A stretch of DNA of 64,000 nt from Pristionchus mayeri (lineage: Eukaryota; Nematoda; Chromadorea; Rhabditida; Neodiplogasteridae), in the NCBI GenBank assembly GCA_036245805.1, contig BTRK01000005.1, positions 5,704,001-5,768,000 of the forward strand. The letters run 5' to 3'. The notes beneath the pieces were generated by a model. The model had not been told where the DNA came from. It saw only the letters and a program-made list of their open reading frames with translations, and searched no databases. Made by a program: the position numbers and the translations under genes. Positions 10,801-23,525 of the stretch are shown piece by piece. Position 1 is the stretch's first letter, and each line of letters begins with the position of its first letter.

Positions 10801-13800
10801 TGGCCTTCCTCAGTGCCCTTCCGCCGAATCCACCGAGTGACAAGCCGTCGACTAGGGAGTCATCCTCCTCGTCCTAAAGAGTTGACTTATTTCACTGAAA
10901 AAATATACAAGCAAGCTCATTTTTTAAATGAGAGATATGTTGTATATCCGTCAAAAATATATATGCAGTTATCATAATGACACTTACATCAGCGTTTCTC
11001 TTCAGTGCTGCTGCAACGCGTCCCTCGAATGAGCTGGCCTCTTCTTGCGTAGATTCCTCCCAGGAGACCTAGAAAGTGTATATATTTGACCCAAAAAATA
11101 TTTCAAACTTGATGTCGTTAATAATCGATCACGAGGTAGGATTATTTTCACCCGAAAAAACAGTCAAGATAGCCGAGTCAAGTAAACTGAATAATTCAGA
11201 AAACAGGTAAGTAATGCTTACCTCATAATTCTTGATGGGCAGATCACTAGTCGGTACTGTCCACTGCACTGTCAGACTCCAGAGACCAGATGGCATCAAC
11301 CGACTTGTTCCCAGCATTACTGTAGGAGAAGCGGGAGCGTTTGGTTCCTGGAAACCAAACATGGTTATTATGGTGTAATCTTCATAAAAATTGTAAACTC
11401 ACGGTAAAAATGGCAAAAATAATAGAAAAAAACGAGCAAAACATGCCTTGGAAAGTTTGAATGGTACTGAAGGCGATGAGAATCCGAGTGATCCATCCAC
11501 AGACACCGCTGCCACTCTGAATTGATAGAGACGACCGGGAGAGAGAAGGTGCTTCAGAATAGCTGACATCTTGTTTTTCTGCAAAATTGTATTGTTATTT
11601 TTCACAATCAGAGGAAGAAGAACTGATTTCCAATCAGATGTTGACATTATGTTTTCAGGGTGAAACTCAACTGACCCTGCTATAAAATTCATGGTATTTA
11701 TTATTGGAATCAACTCACAATCAGGAGTGTCTGCCATCCGCCCATCGCTGTCTCACTCAGTCCCCATCTCCACTGGACGACGAACAGATTAGAGAGAGTA
11801 TTGGCCTGTTTCTTGCTCAATTTTCGGATGTTCCAGCGGAGGAGAGCGGATCTGCGATGTTTTTGTTAAAAAAAGATAAAGATCAAAATCAAAACGATCC
11901 GAGACTATCAGATGATCAATCGTTGTTGAAACATATGATCATCCATGTTATAAGCCAATTTTACGAATAATCAATTGCAAAAAAAGTACCTTCTCCTCTT
12001 CCTCTCCGTTGCCGATATCCCACTAGGCACAGGAAGAAGCGCGACAGAACTGTTCTTCTCTGGCTGCAGGCATCTTCTGCTGCATCCGACAGAGCAGCAC
12101 TTCGCTGTCTCAGGACAATCACCGTCCAGGTGACAGGATGCTGCACACTCCTAAAGGGATTAATGGGGCAATGTAGGTTTAAAAATCCTATCAACGTGCA
12201 ATGGGGGAACTGAGGAATAGCCCATCAGTAACTCTTATGGTCTAGACATGGACGTGTAAGAAATTTTCGACAGAAATTACGCACATTCACTGTAGATAGA
12301 CTCTCGAAGGAAGGGCATTGGCCGGGTTTCTCCGAGTAGATGTGTTGGAGGAAGAGACAGGACTCATGACAAGCTCGCGCGCGGTCGCCTTCCAACTTAA
12401 AAAATAAATTTATGTAATTACTTTCTATGAAGCTTTCTGATTGTGTTAGCTACTCTATTGTTATAATGAGATGCTAATATTCAAAGTGGAGATGTAACGA
12501 ACTCCACATCACCCATAATTATGCAACGCAGCTACATTATAAACTTCAAGAATTATGCAAATGTTACTGTAATGGCCACCTTGGCGCAGAATGAAGAGGT
12601 GCACGACTCCAGGTCTTCGAAGGACTCCGAGCACGGATTCGTGCACTGAAAAGATATTTATTTGTCATTTTCTCGTTTAATTTTCATATTGCTCTGTATC
12701 CTCCACGTTTAGATGTGCTTCACATTTAATTTTTGTTATTTGGATTATCCCGCTATTCAGTGTGGGATGCGATGCCGGTGGCAAAAACTACAATAATAAT
12801 ATTGTATTCCTTGTCGAAGAGTCAGTTATATTACTACTCCCCTTCGTAAACTATAGAAGTGCATTCCCAAAGAAGTAGAAGTGCGTAATCCGAGCGCGAC
12901 ACTCAATTCATCTTCACTAAGACTTCTTTGACCTACGCGAGACCCTTCGCTCCCTGTCTCAAGGGGCCAATATGAGTGGCAAGAAAGGGCTCAGAAAGAA
13001 GAAGAGCAAATTTTTTCTCCCTTTCTGGTAAAATAAATCTGGCCCACGTTGCTATATTGAATTTGCGCCCAGGATGATATATGAGGACAGCGAGAAATGA
13101 ATGTCTTCAATTTGTGAGCTCTTTAGTTGGCCTGATTACTAATATAACAAAAAATTTATAGCGAAGGCATCCCTTGTCATTGGATAAAGCGCTCCTAGAT
13201 ATTTGCTCCCGGAAGGCAGAGATCACTCAAATCTCATAACCAAATTAGCCCATATCGGCGCCATCATGCCCTATCATTGTACCCTCATTAGCTCATTCAT
13301 GTGCCCATAACCCGTGCGCTGATTGGGCCCATAAGGGTGGTTGCATATGTGGACAGGCGCAGGCGTCCTTTGAACACCACCGAAATGGCCCATATAAAGA
13401 AGAGAGAGGGTAATCGATGCATCATTGGCCACGATTGATCGTGTGAATTGGCAACGGAAGGACGCCAATAATTCAAAATCTGCTCGTTAAAGTGTCCTCT
13501 CCACATGTGCAAATGCCTCGAAATCTGGCAAATGCAATCAAAGTTTGTAATAAATTTCACCTTCCGGAACTTTGCCTTTGCCTAACCCCAGTTTGTTTTG
13601 GCTCCATTCTAGGGCTAGAAATATGGCACATCAAGATGCAGTAACTAGTGAAAAATTGTCTGACAGGGGACTATTTGGCTTTGCGCCCCTCAAATCAAGC
13701 TCTGATTAAGGCTGTCAGGATCGAGCCAGTCAAGCTGGAGGCATGAGAGATGAAGGGAAATCGAGAGGGACGAGACCTCACAGGGTTTTTCGAGACTGAT

Positions 13801-16800
13801 GGATGAGCCTCGGCCTGTCCTTCTCAAGTGTCTAATCTCTCTTGCTTTTTCCTCGAGGCGCAGTCATTAACCCCTCTTTCTCCCCCTAGAAGGCAAGAGA
13901 AACAGCTGCCCCGAGGTCTTGCCACTCTAAATGACAGAGGCTTCTCCCCTCGCCTCTCCCCTACCTCTCCCCTAACCGCTAGGCGGAGAATAGAAAATAG
14001 CATGGAGAGCTGAGAGACTGTCACACGCCACACTCTTAGGGATCTCCTTGTCCGGCCTAATCGTTACCACTCCCCATTCATTCGCCCCGACGAGAAAAAC
14101 AATAGAAACAATAGGCCCGGATTCCTCTAGATTCCCTCTAGATTGCTTCGCCCCTGCACACTCCAATCTCGCGTAATAGTTGGCCCTCTTCTCATGTGCG
14201 GAGTGAGATAGTACGCTAATTGGGGAGAGTAAGATAACATAATAGGTAGAGTTTACGACTCCCTACACGAGTCTTCCCCGAGCCCTTGTAGCATTGTGAA
14301 GTATGCAAACCATGGAATGGAGTGAGCGAGATAATTAAATATGCTGCCTTCCCACATACTTTACAGTATACTAAAAGACCAGATCGATGTAACAGTCGTA
14401 ATCCGCCCAATTTGGTGCTATTTTGCAGAGAACTGGGATAGTTGAGAGCCCATTGTTTGGCCCTCTCTCCCTCCCTTCCTGCCCCACTCGTTTACACCCT
14501 GTGGTACCCTCTCGCGACGAGAACACTAAAATGTGGTAATACGGACGGGTACTTGGGGGAATGAGCACACAATATGGGGGGCCGGGATTAGGATTATAAG
14601 AGATTCGATCTTCCGGCGGCGGATGAGTGTACCGTATGGTCACTCGATGAGTGCGGGTGGCTACTCTCTTAATATTCAGTGATCTCTCACTGGACAGAGT
14701 GATGAGATAGTGAATGAAAAGAACAAAACAGCGCATGATTCCCCATCATCAAGAATCTAATGAGCACAGAGCGAAGCAAAGAAGCAAGATGCTTGACTTG
14801 AGCGGAAATGTGTTTTCGAATGCGCAACGAGTGAGAATCTGTAGACCACTTTGCTGATGTACTACATGAAATCGATCGAATCACTCACCGCCGAGCATTC
14901 CTCATCGCTACCGCACACGGAGACGACGTGGTGCTTCATCGCCCGACGGATCTCGGCGTTCTTCTAAAATCGATCGATAAATTGACTGATCTACTACTTT
15001 CGTTTTTGAGAACTTTCCGTCTGAATTCGTTTGATCTTTCAACTCTATTCGTGCCGTGCATTACAATACTATGGACTATGGATTCCTTCATTTTCAACCA
15101 TGAGCCGCCATTCAATGAAGCCGTTCAAATTACACGTGTTCAGGTGTAAGGGATTGCCCGGCTATTATCCTCCCCTCGATTCTCTCGATTGCGCCACCCG
15201 CTCTCAATGTATCCAATCCCTCGCTTCACCTCTTACGCAACGATAAGCGCGCTAGAGACAATAAGAGGACACGGGGACAGGTGCACAAGGAACTTTGTGA
15301 TGCTTGACAGGGCTTTCGTGACAATCACTCTTTTTGGGGCAATCTTGGTATTTTTTCGGGTAAGTTTCAGGTGTTCCAAATAGACAGGAATATAGGTCAC
15401 TTTTCGATTTCAGATAGGTCGCGAGGCAAAAGAAAATACAAATTCCCTCAAATTCAGACACGATTATACCTCTCCCCTCATTTCCCCTTCCTTCCAGCCC
15501 AATTCATCATCCGGATGTCCAGTCGGATCAGATCAATAGGATGAACCTCATCTATGCATACTCGCCCCCGTTTCTTTCGCTATTCATCCTCTCATTATTC
15601 ATTGCTCCTCTCCAAACAACTCTATCGAGTTAATGAGAGAGTGCGCACCTTTTATGGGCCCGACCCCTCTCTCCCCTCTCCTCGCGTTCTATAGGCTATC
15701 TGAAGCAGCTAAAGAGTGTGAGAAAAGAAGAGACGTGCTCCCCCCAATTCCACAGGTATTCCATGAAAATGGGCACATCACATCAATTCTCCTAGATGCA
15801 GTCAGAGAACATGGGCAGAGGGAGTAGAAACAATATGCTCGACCCCCTCCCTTCCTTTCCTTCTCCTCGAGAGAAATCTCCAGTGTAACTACGCAAGCGT
15901 GAAGTGTCTACGAGTGGACTTCCTCTTTTGTGAGGCGACTTCGCTGTTCCATTATTGATGATTGAGCCAATGAGACACAATGGCAGAGGGAGATGAGGGT
16001 GCTATGCCCCGGATATGTCTCTATAAGCCTTCGAGAATGCGAGATTCCACGAATTCGCACTATTCAAATGAGACACAATGCCAGGGGCAAGGATGTTATG
16101 ACCCGGATCTGCTCATATACGTGCCGGGATTGCAATATTCCTCTAACACTTCCATTGAGATGTGCGAGATTTGGTCTTTCGAATTTACATCTTTAATTCT
16201 CCTAGTGCAATCTCAATAATTGACGAGGATCGAAATAGCAATGTTTCTAGATTTTCTGTGAGATTCCTTGAAGTCACACATCTAGTGCCTACTGAATCCC
16301 TTGCTCTTCATTCCGCTAATTGAAGCGAGAAGGCAATGTTTTCTACACAATTTAGCTAGGGAAATCCGAGTGGATATTCTTAGAAACTCTCTTAATTCTG
16401 CATACTCTCTCACCAGTCGGGCGAGATAACGCATTTCTACGCTAGAATAGGGACCGAATGCCTGAAGTTTATCCATCACTAACAGTAAATAAGTGCTCAC
16501 AAAGGAATGTCTCGGCAATCCCTCCACTTTGACTAATCCTCCTCACATCTTCCATCAGTCCCGACACGATAGACGGGATTAACCTGTGGGGATTAGGAGG
16601 GAGGGAAGACAAGGGATGCGGTTCCCCTTACCCCGCGCGCCGTCAGGTGTTCCGAAGCTGTCACGATTCGAACAAGGATCAGGGAAATGTACAGTAACCC
16701 AACCTGCAGTGCCCGATTACTGTAGGTCGCTATCCGGATCATTCATAATGAATTATAGATCTGGCGTGGCTCCACGCATATGCTGTGTCTGTAACCACAC

Positions 16801-19278
16801 GATTTAGGGTAGGTAACGATCAATTGCTTCTCCCTCTGGGACCAACGAGAAAACCTGGTACCCTCAAGGATGGTTCCATTGTGGTCTGGTACCATGAAAA
16901 AGGGCAGATGATCGCATCGCGTTCCCTCTGTGTCTGTATCGAGTCCCGACCCACTCTCCCATCCCATCTGCGCCTTAATTCATCCCCTAATCACTCTCAG
17001 CCCAACAAAAGATCGCCTCATATTGCATCGGAAGGGGAAATGAACGATTGTCCATTCAACTCATTAGCTGGGGCGACCTGCTAGACTGGCGTCTTTCAAA
17101 TCTCTTCAATCTGCGTGCTCTCTCGTCTGTGAGACTGTCTGACACTCTCCAATTCGCATACTCTCTAGCTCTTCTCTGCTCGAAAAGAAGGAAGGCCAGA
17201 CATTCTCGAAATGCTTCCGTTGGCGCCACCCTTATGCTGCTGTCTGCAGACCCACAATTGAATCGAGGTTATGTAAAGATGAGTTATTCCACTCTTCCCA
17301 TCCACCGGAGATTGATTGGCCAGATACTATCGCCGACCCTCCTCATTCTACCTACTATCTTTCAGCCTGGATAGGAAGAATTGCAATATCAGATACGAAT
17401 CTTGTGGTTCCCCCTATTGTCCTTGTCTGTGATAAAGGGGTAAACCAACTGAGTACCACGCCCATGAACCCTATCGAACCCCTCTGTTTTCCTAACTCAT
17501 CCCTCCATTTGGATGCCGGAACAAGGGCCAGCGCAAACTGATTGAGTACTGTAGTGTTGTCCCCTTCCATTCATGCCTCCATTCACGCAGGGGGCACTTG
17601 TGAAACCAATATTGAGTCTGCCTCTCTCGAGTAAGTCCTTTTGTTTAGAGACACCTTTCTAGATGAATGAAGGGGGTGCGAGAAGGGGGGGGGGGAGAGG
17701 TCCCCAGAGGGCGCAGACAGAAGGAAGCAAAGGGTGGCAAGGTGTCAAAAGATGTCCATCACTTATCCTAAAGAGTGCCGAGCCTCAGACCACTTTCTTA
17801 ATGAACTGTACACTGGAAGAGTGATGGGAGGAAAGAAGAGGGGAATGATACACTAAAAGGCGCGCAGCGCGGGGCGGTTGAAGGAATAGTCGTGTGACTC
17901 TCTCCAAATCTCATGCTCTCTCGCTTTCTCTAACCGGCGAGAGTGCGTGTGATAGGAGAGCCAGCACGGTGGAAGATCAGAGCGCACTTGTTGACTCAAC
18001 CCGGAGAGTTGCGTAAGGACAAAGGCCGCCGAGCTAGGCGAATCACTTAAAGGCATCGAGGAATGACCGATCCATGACTCGATAGGTTGATCATGCCATG
18101 ACCCGAGATACTAGGGGAGCAAATGATGCCGAATAGCGATTTCAGCTTGAGAACTTGTTTTTCAATGCGACCATACCAAAAGCAGACCGATGCTCGTGGA
18201 ACTCATAAATGAGCAACTGACGCCAAGACAACAATGCAACTAGAGAACTGGATATGGCGCATTTTCAGAGATATTTCTTGTTTATCCTTTCTCACATTTC
18301 TCATTCCGATTCAGCATGATGCACCTTACGCAACCCCAAAGGCGCGCCGAGTGATCTGGATGCACTCAGGCCTATCCATGACCGATCCAGACCTCGTCCC
18401 TTTCTTCCACTTGTGATCCATTAGGAAGGCACTCTCGATATGATGAAGAGGAGGAGGACTGAGAGTGGAGTAGAGAGAGACAGGGGGGCATCCCAGGGAT
18501 TATGGGCAGATAACAAGTGCTTCGATGGGAAAGAGATGGACACGACTGATAGTAGTAGCAGGGTGGAACAACTCTTTGTGTGGGAGTCCTAACCTCCCAA
18601 TTAGAGTCCCAGAAACGATACGACGCTCTCTTCATTCTACACACTCTCTAGATCGATCGATCGGCGAGAGACTGTGTAGAATGAAGAGCGCGTGGTATCG
18701 TTTCTCTAACTCTACTCCCAATGAGGTGCGAAATCGTACGAGTTTTATAGTCTTTGTGAACATCGGCCACAAGCGGGTAATTATGTGTGAGAATGATTAC
18801 TCTGCTAAATTGGCCAAAAAATAACAAAGGAGGGCTTTCGGGAGTAAATGCATTGTTTTCGCTAGTATTGCTCGAGCAATCGCACTAAATACTAGCCGCT
18901 TCTGCTTCATTCTGCGGATTACTCATGTGCTTCCGTTCTTATGAGAGGGGAAATGAGAAGCGCGAGGTAGTTTAGCGAATGTACTTCTACATCGGGATTT
19001 TTTTTGCAATTTTGCGCAGTATAATTAGAGAATTTAGCACAAAACACACACCATTTCAGTACGGCACAGGTAATAAGGTCGATACAATCAGTTGAGAAGC
19101 GTCACAACATAAAGAATGCGCGAAAAAGAAGACTGTAAATCTAGAAAAGTCAGCTGACCTGATGCTTGGTCTCCAGGTTATGCAGGCACTTGGCCTGGCA
19201 TCGGACTGAGATCAGCTCGTCGGATGAGACGAGAGGAAGGAGAAGGAGAAGGAGGATCATGCAGAACGACTGCGCCAT
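7867..19278 (-). CDS. kal-1: Anosmin-1 / KAL-1 orthologue, 16 exons
   Basis: Anosmin-1 is a secreted or surface extracellular-matrix protein that binds heparan sulfate and guides axon branching and epidermal morphogenesis. Coding exons in transcript order: 19159-19278, 14889-14963, 12580-12645, 12291-12395, 11990-12150, 11719-11851, 11447-11578, 11222-11347, 10988-11068, 10745-10873, 10416-10539, 10188-10302, 8936-9080, 8460-8593, 8229-8325, 7867-8109. All phases agree, giving 661 aa (human anosmin-1 is 680). Residues 1-19 are a signal peptide (MAQSFCMILLLLLLPLVSS), about 20-120 the Cys-rich N-terminus, about 120-165 a WAP four-disulfide domain (CPETAKCCSVGCSRRC), and about 176-605 four fibronectin III domains, with W and GYRV strand motifs visible. 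After an acidic stretch (EDDDDE) the tail ends hydrophobic (TLTVMLLACIL), which suggests GPI attachment. The intron after exon 7 appears to start with GC. Exon calls rest on phase and family pattern; the ATG at 19278 leads straight into the signal peptide. Confidence 0.95.
8785..8880 (-). pseudogene. Possible partial copy of kal-1 exon 13
   Basis: Inside the intron downstream of kal-1 exon 13, a minus-strand stretch reads GLEVHPHSKREQAG before running to a stop. Exon 13 ends YEVAVHPQSESDQ. The DNA agrees over about 35 bp (GAAGTGCATCC, then AGC.AG.GCGA.CAGG). No good acceptor precedes it and the donor GT is replaced. I read it as a decayed local duplication of the exon end; an alternative terminal exon is less likely. 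Confidence 0.4.
9115..9947. mobile_element. Mariner-type MITE in a kal-1 intron, 833 bp
   Basis: Ends TTGGGTTGTCCCATAATTCG and CGAATTATGGGACAACCCAA are near-perfect inverted repeats, flanked by TA on each side (9113-9114 and 9948-9949). No transposase frame is visible inside. It lies in the kal-1 intron between exons 12 and 13. Confidence 0.85.
10087..10170. repeat. Short hairpin with TGACGTCAT stems
   Basis: Inverted repeat GGATGAGAACTATGACGTCAT ... ATGACGTCATAATTCTCATC in the same kal-1 intron as the mariner MITE. Related hairpins lie at about 41880-41955 and about 61388-61455. Each stem holds the CREB/ATF-type palindrome TGACGTCA, at least in this copy. Confidence 0.7.
12646..14888. other. 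kal-1 intron 2
   Basis: A 2.2-kb intron between kal-1 exons 2 and 3. I see no gene, RNA gene or element with readable ends in it. Open frames here lack coding character. Confidence 0.7.
14964..19158. other. kal-1 intron 1
   Basis: A 4.2-kb first intron. It contains several GAGAGAG/CTCTCTC hairpins (clearest at 18618-18695, pairing AAACGATAC...GTATCGTTT), a G run near 17690 and mixed low-complexity DNA. No internal gene is supported. A long first intron may hold regulatory sequence, but that is inference. Confidence 0.6.
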
Positions 19279-19289
19279 TCATAGAGTGT

Positions 19290-20074
19290 CCTGCAAGGGA
19301 TTCCTTTTTATAAAATATGAAACATTGAACGAATTGGCGAAACAAGGAAATCATGCGCGGAATACTTGAAAGACCTGTGGAAAAGGTTGCAAAACAACGG
19401 TCAGAGCGAGAGCGTGAGGTGTTCAGACACAGATGAAGGAGCAAATGTTTACTAGACAGCGAAGGTCTTCAAGAGAGAACGCAAAATGAAGCGACAGCCC
19501 TCTGCTGACATCCTTAGTTTTGCTTCTTTCTCTCTCTCGTCAAACCACAGGATCTCCTTGTTCCTCCCTTGACTACAACAACGCACGAGGGCCGTGGAAT
19601 GGAGGAGGAGGCGGAGGAGAAGGAGAGTGAGGGAGGAGGAGAGAATGGAGGAAGGGTAGGGGGGAGGAGAAGAGGCGGAGGCGAGAGGTGCGAAGTGCGC
19701 GGCTCGGAGGTTGGAGAGGAGGTGAGAAAGGACAGGAAGACGGGAGTGACCAGCAGGAAGGAAGGCGTGGAGAGAAGGAGGTGCGAAAGCATTCTAAGGT
19801 TTCTCTGGATCTTATGAACTGCACTCACTCCTAGACATGCTCAGATGTGACATCGTAGGTATAAGTGAGGATTAGGAGTGACCACCGGAAAAGAAGGAAT
19901 GCCGGGGTGTGAGTGAGAGGGAGAAGGAGGTGCGAAAGCATTCTAAGGTTTCTAGGCACCTTATATACTGCACTCATTCATGGGCACATTTGCTGATTTA
20001 CTACGTTCAGTTATTGCAACGAAAAGGTGAGGGGTTGGAGTGACCACGAAGGTATGCAAGGGGAAGAGGGATGA

Positions 20075-20124
<50 letters not shown>

Positions 20125-21500
20125 GGGAGGAAGAGAGAGAAGGGAAAGATGCACTTCCAGATTGGACAATTTGACGAATGAGCAAAAAGAGATGCTAGAG
20201 GAGGCGCGCGCATCTGAATATGAATGAAGAGGAATGGGAGGAATACGAGATATGCCTGCGGATAGACACGGGAGCCCGATGGAATTACCCCATCTGACAA
20301 CATGTGCGAACGGGAACGCGCTAATAAATGCAGTATCTGGTCGATAGGAGGAGCTGCGCAAAACGGATGAGCAAAGCAGGGAAAAGGAGAGAAAAGTGGC
20401 AATCACGGTCGCTTCAAAAAGGCTGTTTACCGGCCTCATCAGCAGGATTCTGTAGTTATTCGCAGAAGAAGATGATAAACAAACAAATTAAGCCATCTAA
20501 AGCATGCAAAAGGCTGGGTGCTTTGATAACTTAATTGCACCAACACACACGACTAAACTAGACCACACGAGGGTATGCAAATGAAGTGCCGTTTTCGCTC
20601 TTTCTCGGAACCGTAAAACGCCGTGCGAGACGCATCCAGGTGCCCTCCCTCAGGCAAGCGCTAATTATCACCGGGGCGTAAATTGGTCGGGAGGAAATGG
20701 AAATGGAGAAGGATGAGAAGGTGTACAGAGGGAGAGCGAAGAGAGCCCGAGGGGGCAATGAATCAGATACAGGTGGCAAGAAGAAGGGAGGAGGAAGAAG
20801 AATGGGATAGGAGGAGGACACACTCACTCCTCCTCCTATTCTGATTTCTCCCCTCCTCCCCCTCTTCCTTTGATGGGGGAGGGGAGGAGGGAGGAGGATG
20901 AGGGGAGGGAGCAGGCGGGACTCCTTCCCCCGCGATGGACTTTTCTGCAATGAGAGAGACTGAGCGAGTAATCCGAATGGCACATTAGGAGAGCGGGGAG
21001 CAGAGATAAACAAATAACTGTATTATGGGAGAGTGAATGCAGAGGCTGAGGCAGTTGTAGACGCCAGAGGGCACGGACGCGAGATTTGGGGACTGGAAAC
21101 GTGAGATCGGGAGATCTAGAAGGCAGTTCTAGAAGGCTTTATTGCCTGATAGCGAAGGAAATGGGCGGATTTCTTGGGTTACTTCCGTATTGAAGAGCGC
21201 ACGATTAGGGACTGAAAAAAATGGAGCCTGACTTATATTATTCAGTTTTCATGATATACTGATCTGGCTACTAGAACTAGAAAATGGCTCAGTTTCCAGT
21301 GAAAAAGTGGACCAAGAAACGGGCTGTTTCACACTTGTACTATCTAGACAGCTGGAGCGACGCGCACACATTGTGCGATCAGATCAGACCATTTTGGCAT
21401 GGGAAAAGTCCTGTTTTTGCGGTTGCCTGCGCCAGCGGGTACGAACTAGAGGTTTAGGTGCAGAAACTTGGGAATAACACCGTTGTTCATGCACTCTAGT
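19290..21500. other. Upstream region of kal-1: purine-rich and repeat DNA
   Basis: Strong GGAGGA-rich strand asymmetry at 19590-19780 and 20700-20930, a GA dinucleotide run at about 20078-20121 and a near-duplicate segment (about 19785-19850 against 19930-19990, sharing GTGCGAAAGCATTCTAAGG). Open frames here are compositional. This probably includes the kal-1 promoter, but no defined site can be named. Confidence 0.5.
20078..20121. repeat. (GA)n microsatellite
   Basis: An uninterrupted GAGAGA run of about 44 bp. A matching CT run lies at about 27628-27674. Confidence 0.95.
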
Positions 21501-21510
21501 AGGTTTGCAG

Positions 21511-21663
21511 TAGGGTTCCTCCCAATTTGACGTATTTGGCATCTTTTGTAAAATTTTAAGTTCTGTTTCAGGTGCGCAATATAGTTCCCATATATAGCGC
21601 ACATGAAGCATAACGGAAAATGATACAAAAGATGCCAAATACGTCCAATTGGGGGGAACCATA
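21511..21663. mobile_element. hAT-type MITE, 153 bp
   Basis: Inverted ends TAGGGTTCCTCCCAATTTGA and TCCAATTGGGGGGAACCATA, each stem continuing for about 45 bp. Flanked by GTTTGCAG (21503-21510) and GTTTACAG (21664-21671), a 7-of-8 target duplication. Confidence 0.8.
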
Positions 21664-22158
21664 GTTTACAGTCTGATAGAGAATATGCGTGGAATCGAGG
21701 GGCACTCTTCTCTAACACTTCAAGCCCGTTTCACGCTTTCCTGCTTTTCTGATTAGATCGGGGATTCGACACGGTCAAGCGATTACTACGTGGGGAATCG
21801 TGTAAACGTGTTGTTATCACTCTTCACATTCAGAGAGGATGAATGAGAGACCGATTGATCGTTCACTACCCTCCCTTGCTAGAGGCGCACGCGGTGCACA
21901 TTCGTCAACGAGGGCACGCTGATATGAAGTGTCATAGAAATTGATATCAACGCAACATTGAATTTCGCGACATCAGTAGAAGTAAGAATGAAGTCTGATG
22001 GAATGCCTATGGCGTTTTGGAGGGTTCTGGAGGGGTGCAATTGTCCCTCAATGACTATGAGCCAGGAAGCGTGTTGTTATCACTCTTCACGCTCTGCGAG
22101 AACGGGATGAATGGTCAGGCCGATTGGTCATCCTCCCTTGTCAGAAGGGCATACGGGG

Positions 22159-22254
22159 GAGCAATCGTGCCACTCTATCTGTATCACACACGCTATCTCG
22201 TAGGTTAGAGGCAGCGAGAGAGTATGGAATACGAAGAGGGTCAGACTGTTGCTC
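22159..22254. mobile_element. hAT-type MITE, GAGCAAT family
   Basis: Ends GAGCAATCGTGCCACTC and GGGTCAGACTGTTGCTC form a hairpin with the CTATCTCG...CGAGAGAG core of this family. The flanks (CATACGGG against CATGGGGA) only partly match as an 8-bp duplication. About 100 bp upstream, 21806-21890 and 22068-22150 are diverged copies of one another. Confidence 0.6.
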
Positions 22255-23520
22255 CTCATGGGGACCCAGTCATAAACGGGGGCGCGCGGAGATATGATTC
22301 ATACCAGTCCATAAATGCCGGTAAATCAATCAATTTATCATATCAGGCGATGGGATGCTCGAGACTCCCCACCGTTAATTAGCGTATCCAAATTTCCGCT
22401 TTTCCCGTTTTTTCTGATACTTGACATCGCCTAAAATAGCCAAACTCGGAATATTCGGGTGGTTCTGGAATTCCCCGTATCTCACTCGTCAGAATCGCAT
22501 CAAGGAGGTGTTTGCTTGGGGAGGAACGGAAATGACTGCAATCACCTTCTTGAGTGTGTGTGATGGAGGAAGAAAATGGGCTGAGAAAATCTCTCCCTCT
22601 CCCTCTCTAAATTCCCACGTCTCTCCCACTCTCTGCCTGTATTCAGAGTGTAAGTGAGTGTTGCCCCGTGGCCTCAGGTTTGAATCACTGGAGCGTTATG
22701 ATCTCCCCTAATTATTTGGGAGTTCCTAAGGTGCGCTGATTGGAGATTGGCGACTCTGGGGACATTCTTTAGGGAATTGTGTTTATAATCAATACCGTTG
22801 ATTTGGCAGATACAACGATTAAGGAACCTCCGACTACTCATCTGAGTGGATCCCAGGGGATCATCTCAGGACAATTACAACAAAAGACTGTGCCCTGTGT
22901 TCCCAGACCGCTTGTAGCCATACCCAAGGGCCGATTGATTTATGGAGTACTCTCTCCTTTCTTCTCCTTCAAGTGATCGACGATACCCCCTTTACTGCGC
23001 AATCGGTATCGACTTTAAAGAGGGGATGGGATCGGATTATCCCACCCTCGCCTTCCAATCTCTCCCTCCTCCAACCTCTCGCAGTACCCACTCGAATCGC
23101 ACTTGTTCGGATTGCCCGGGACCGCGCCGGATGGAAAGTGTTTCACACATACTCTAGCCATATGAATTACGAGTACGGTATTCGAATAGTGGTCATAGGA
23201 GAAAGAGGTAATGCGTCTTTGATCGAGGAGTTAAAAATACAAATTGGGATATACATAGGTAAAGAACCTCTCTCTAAAGGAATAGTAAAACGGTAGATAA
23301 ATACTAGGATTTCGAAAGGGCACATCGAGATCGCACTACCGGCTGTTAATAATGCATCTAAGATGGCGAAACCATGTAAGTCATTCTTGCTTCTGTCTCC
23401 GGTCTTGAAGCGCTTTTGCCCCCGAGCACAGATGGTACAAATAAAAAAGTGCAGATTTGGTAATCCGACCTACCATATGCCTTCCAAACAACCCCATATC
23501 CGCGCATCATCGTGTTCCAC
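22255..23520. other. Region without recognised genes
   Basis: Both strands were read; no exon with family signal, RNA gene or element with clear termini was found. Confidence 0.5.
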
Positions 23521-23525
23521 ATGAT

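Noticed and set aside
19514..21013. Open frames rich in Glu/Gly/Arg or Ser/Leu/Pro
   Set aside because: They follow the purine/pyrimidine strand bias and GA microsatellite; several frames are open at once.
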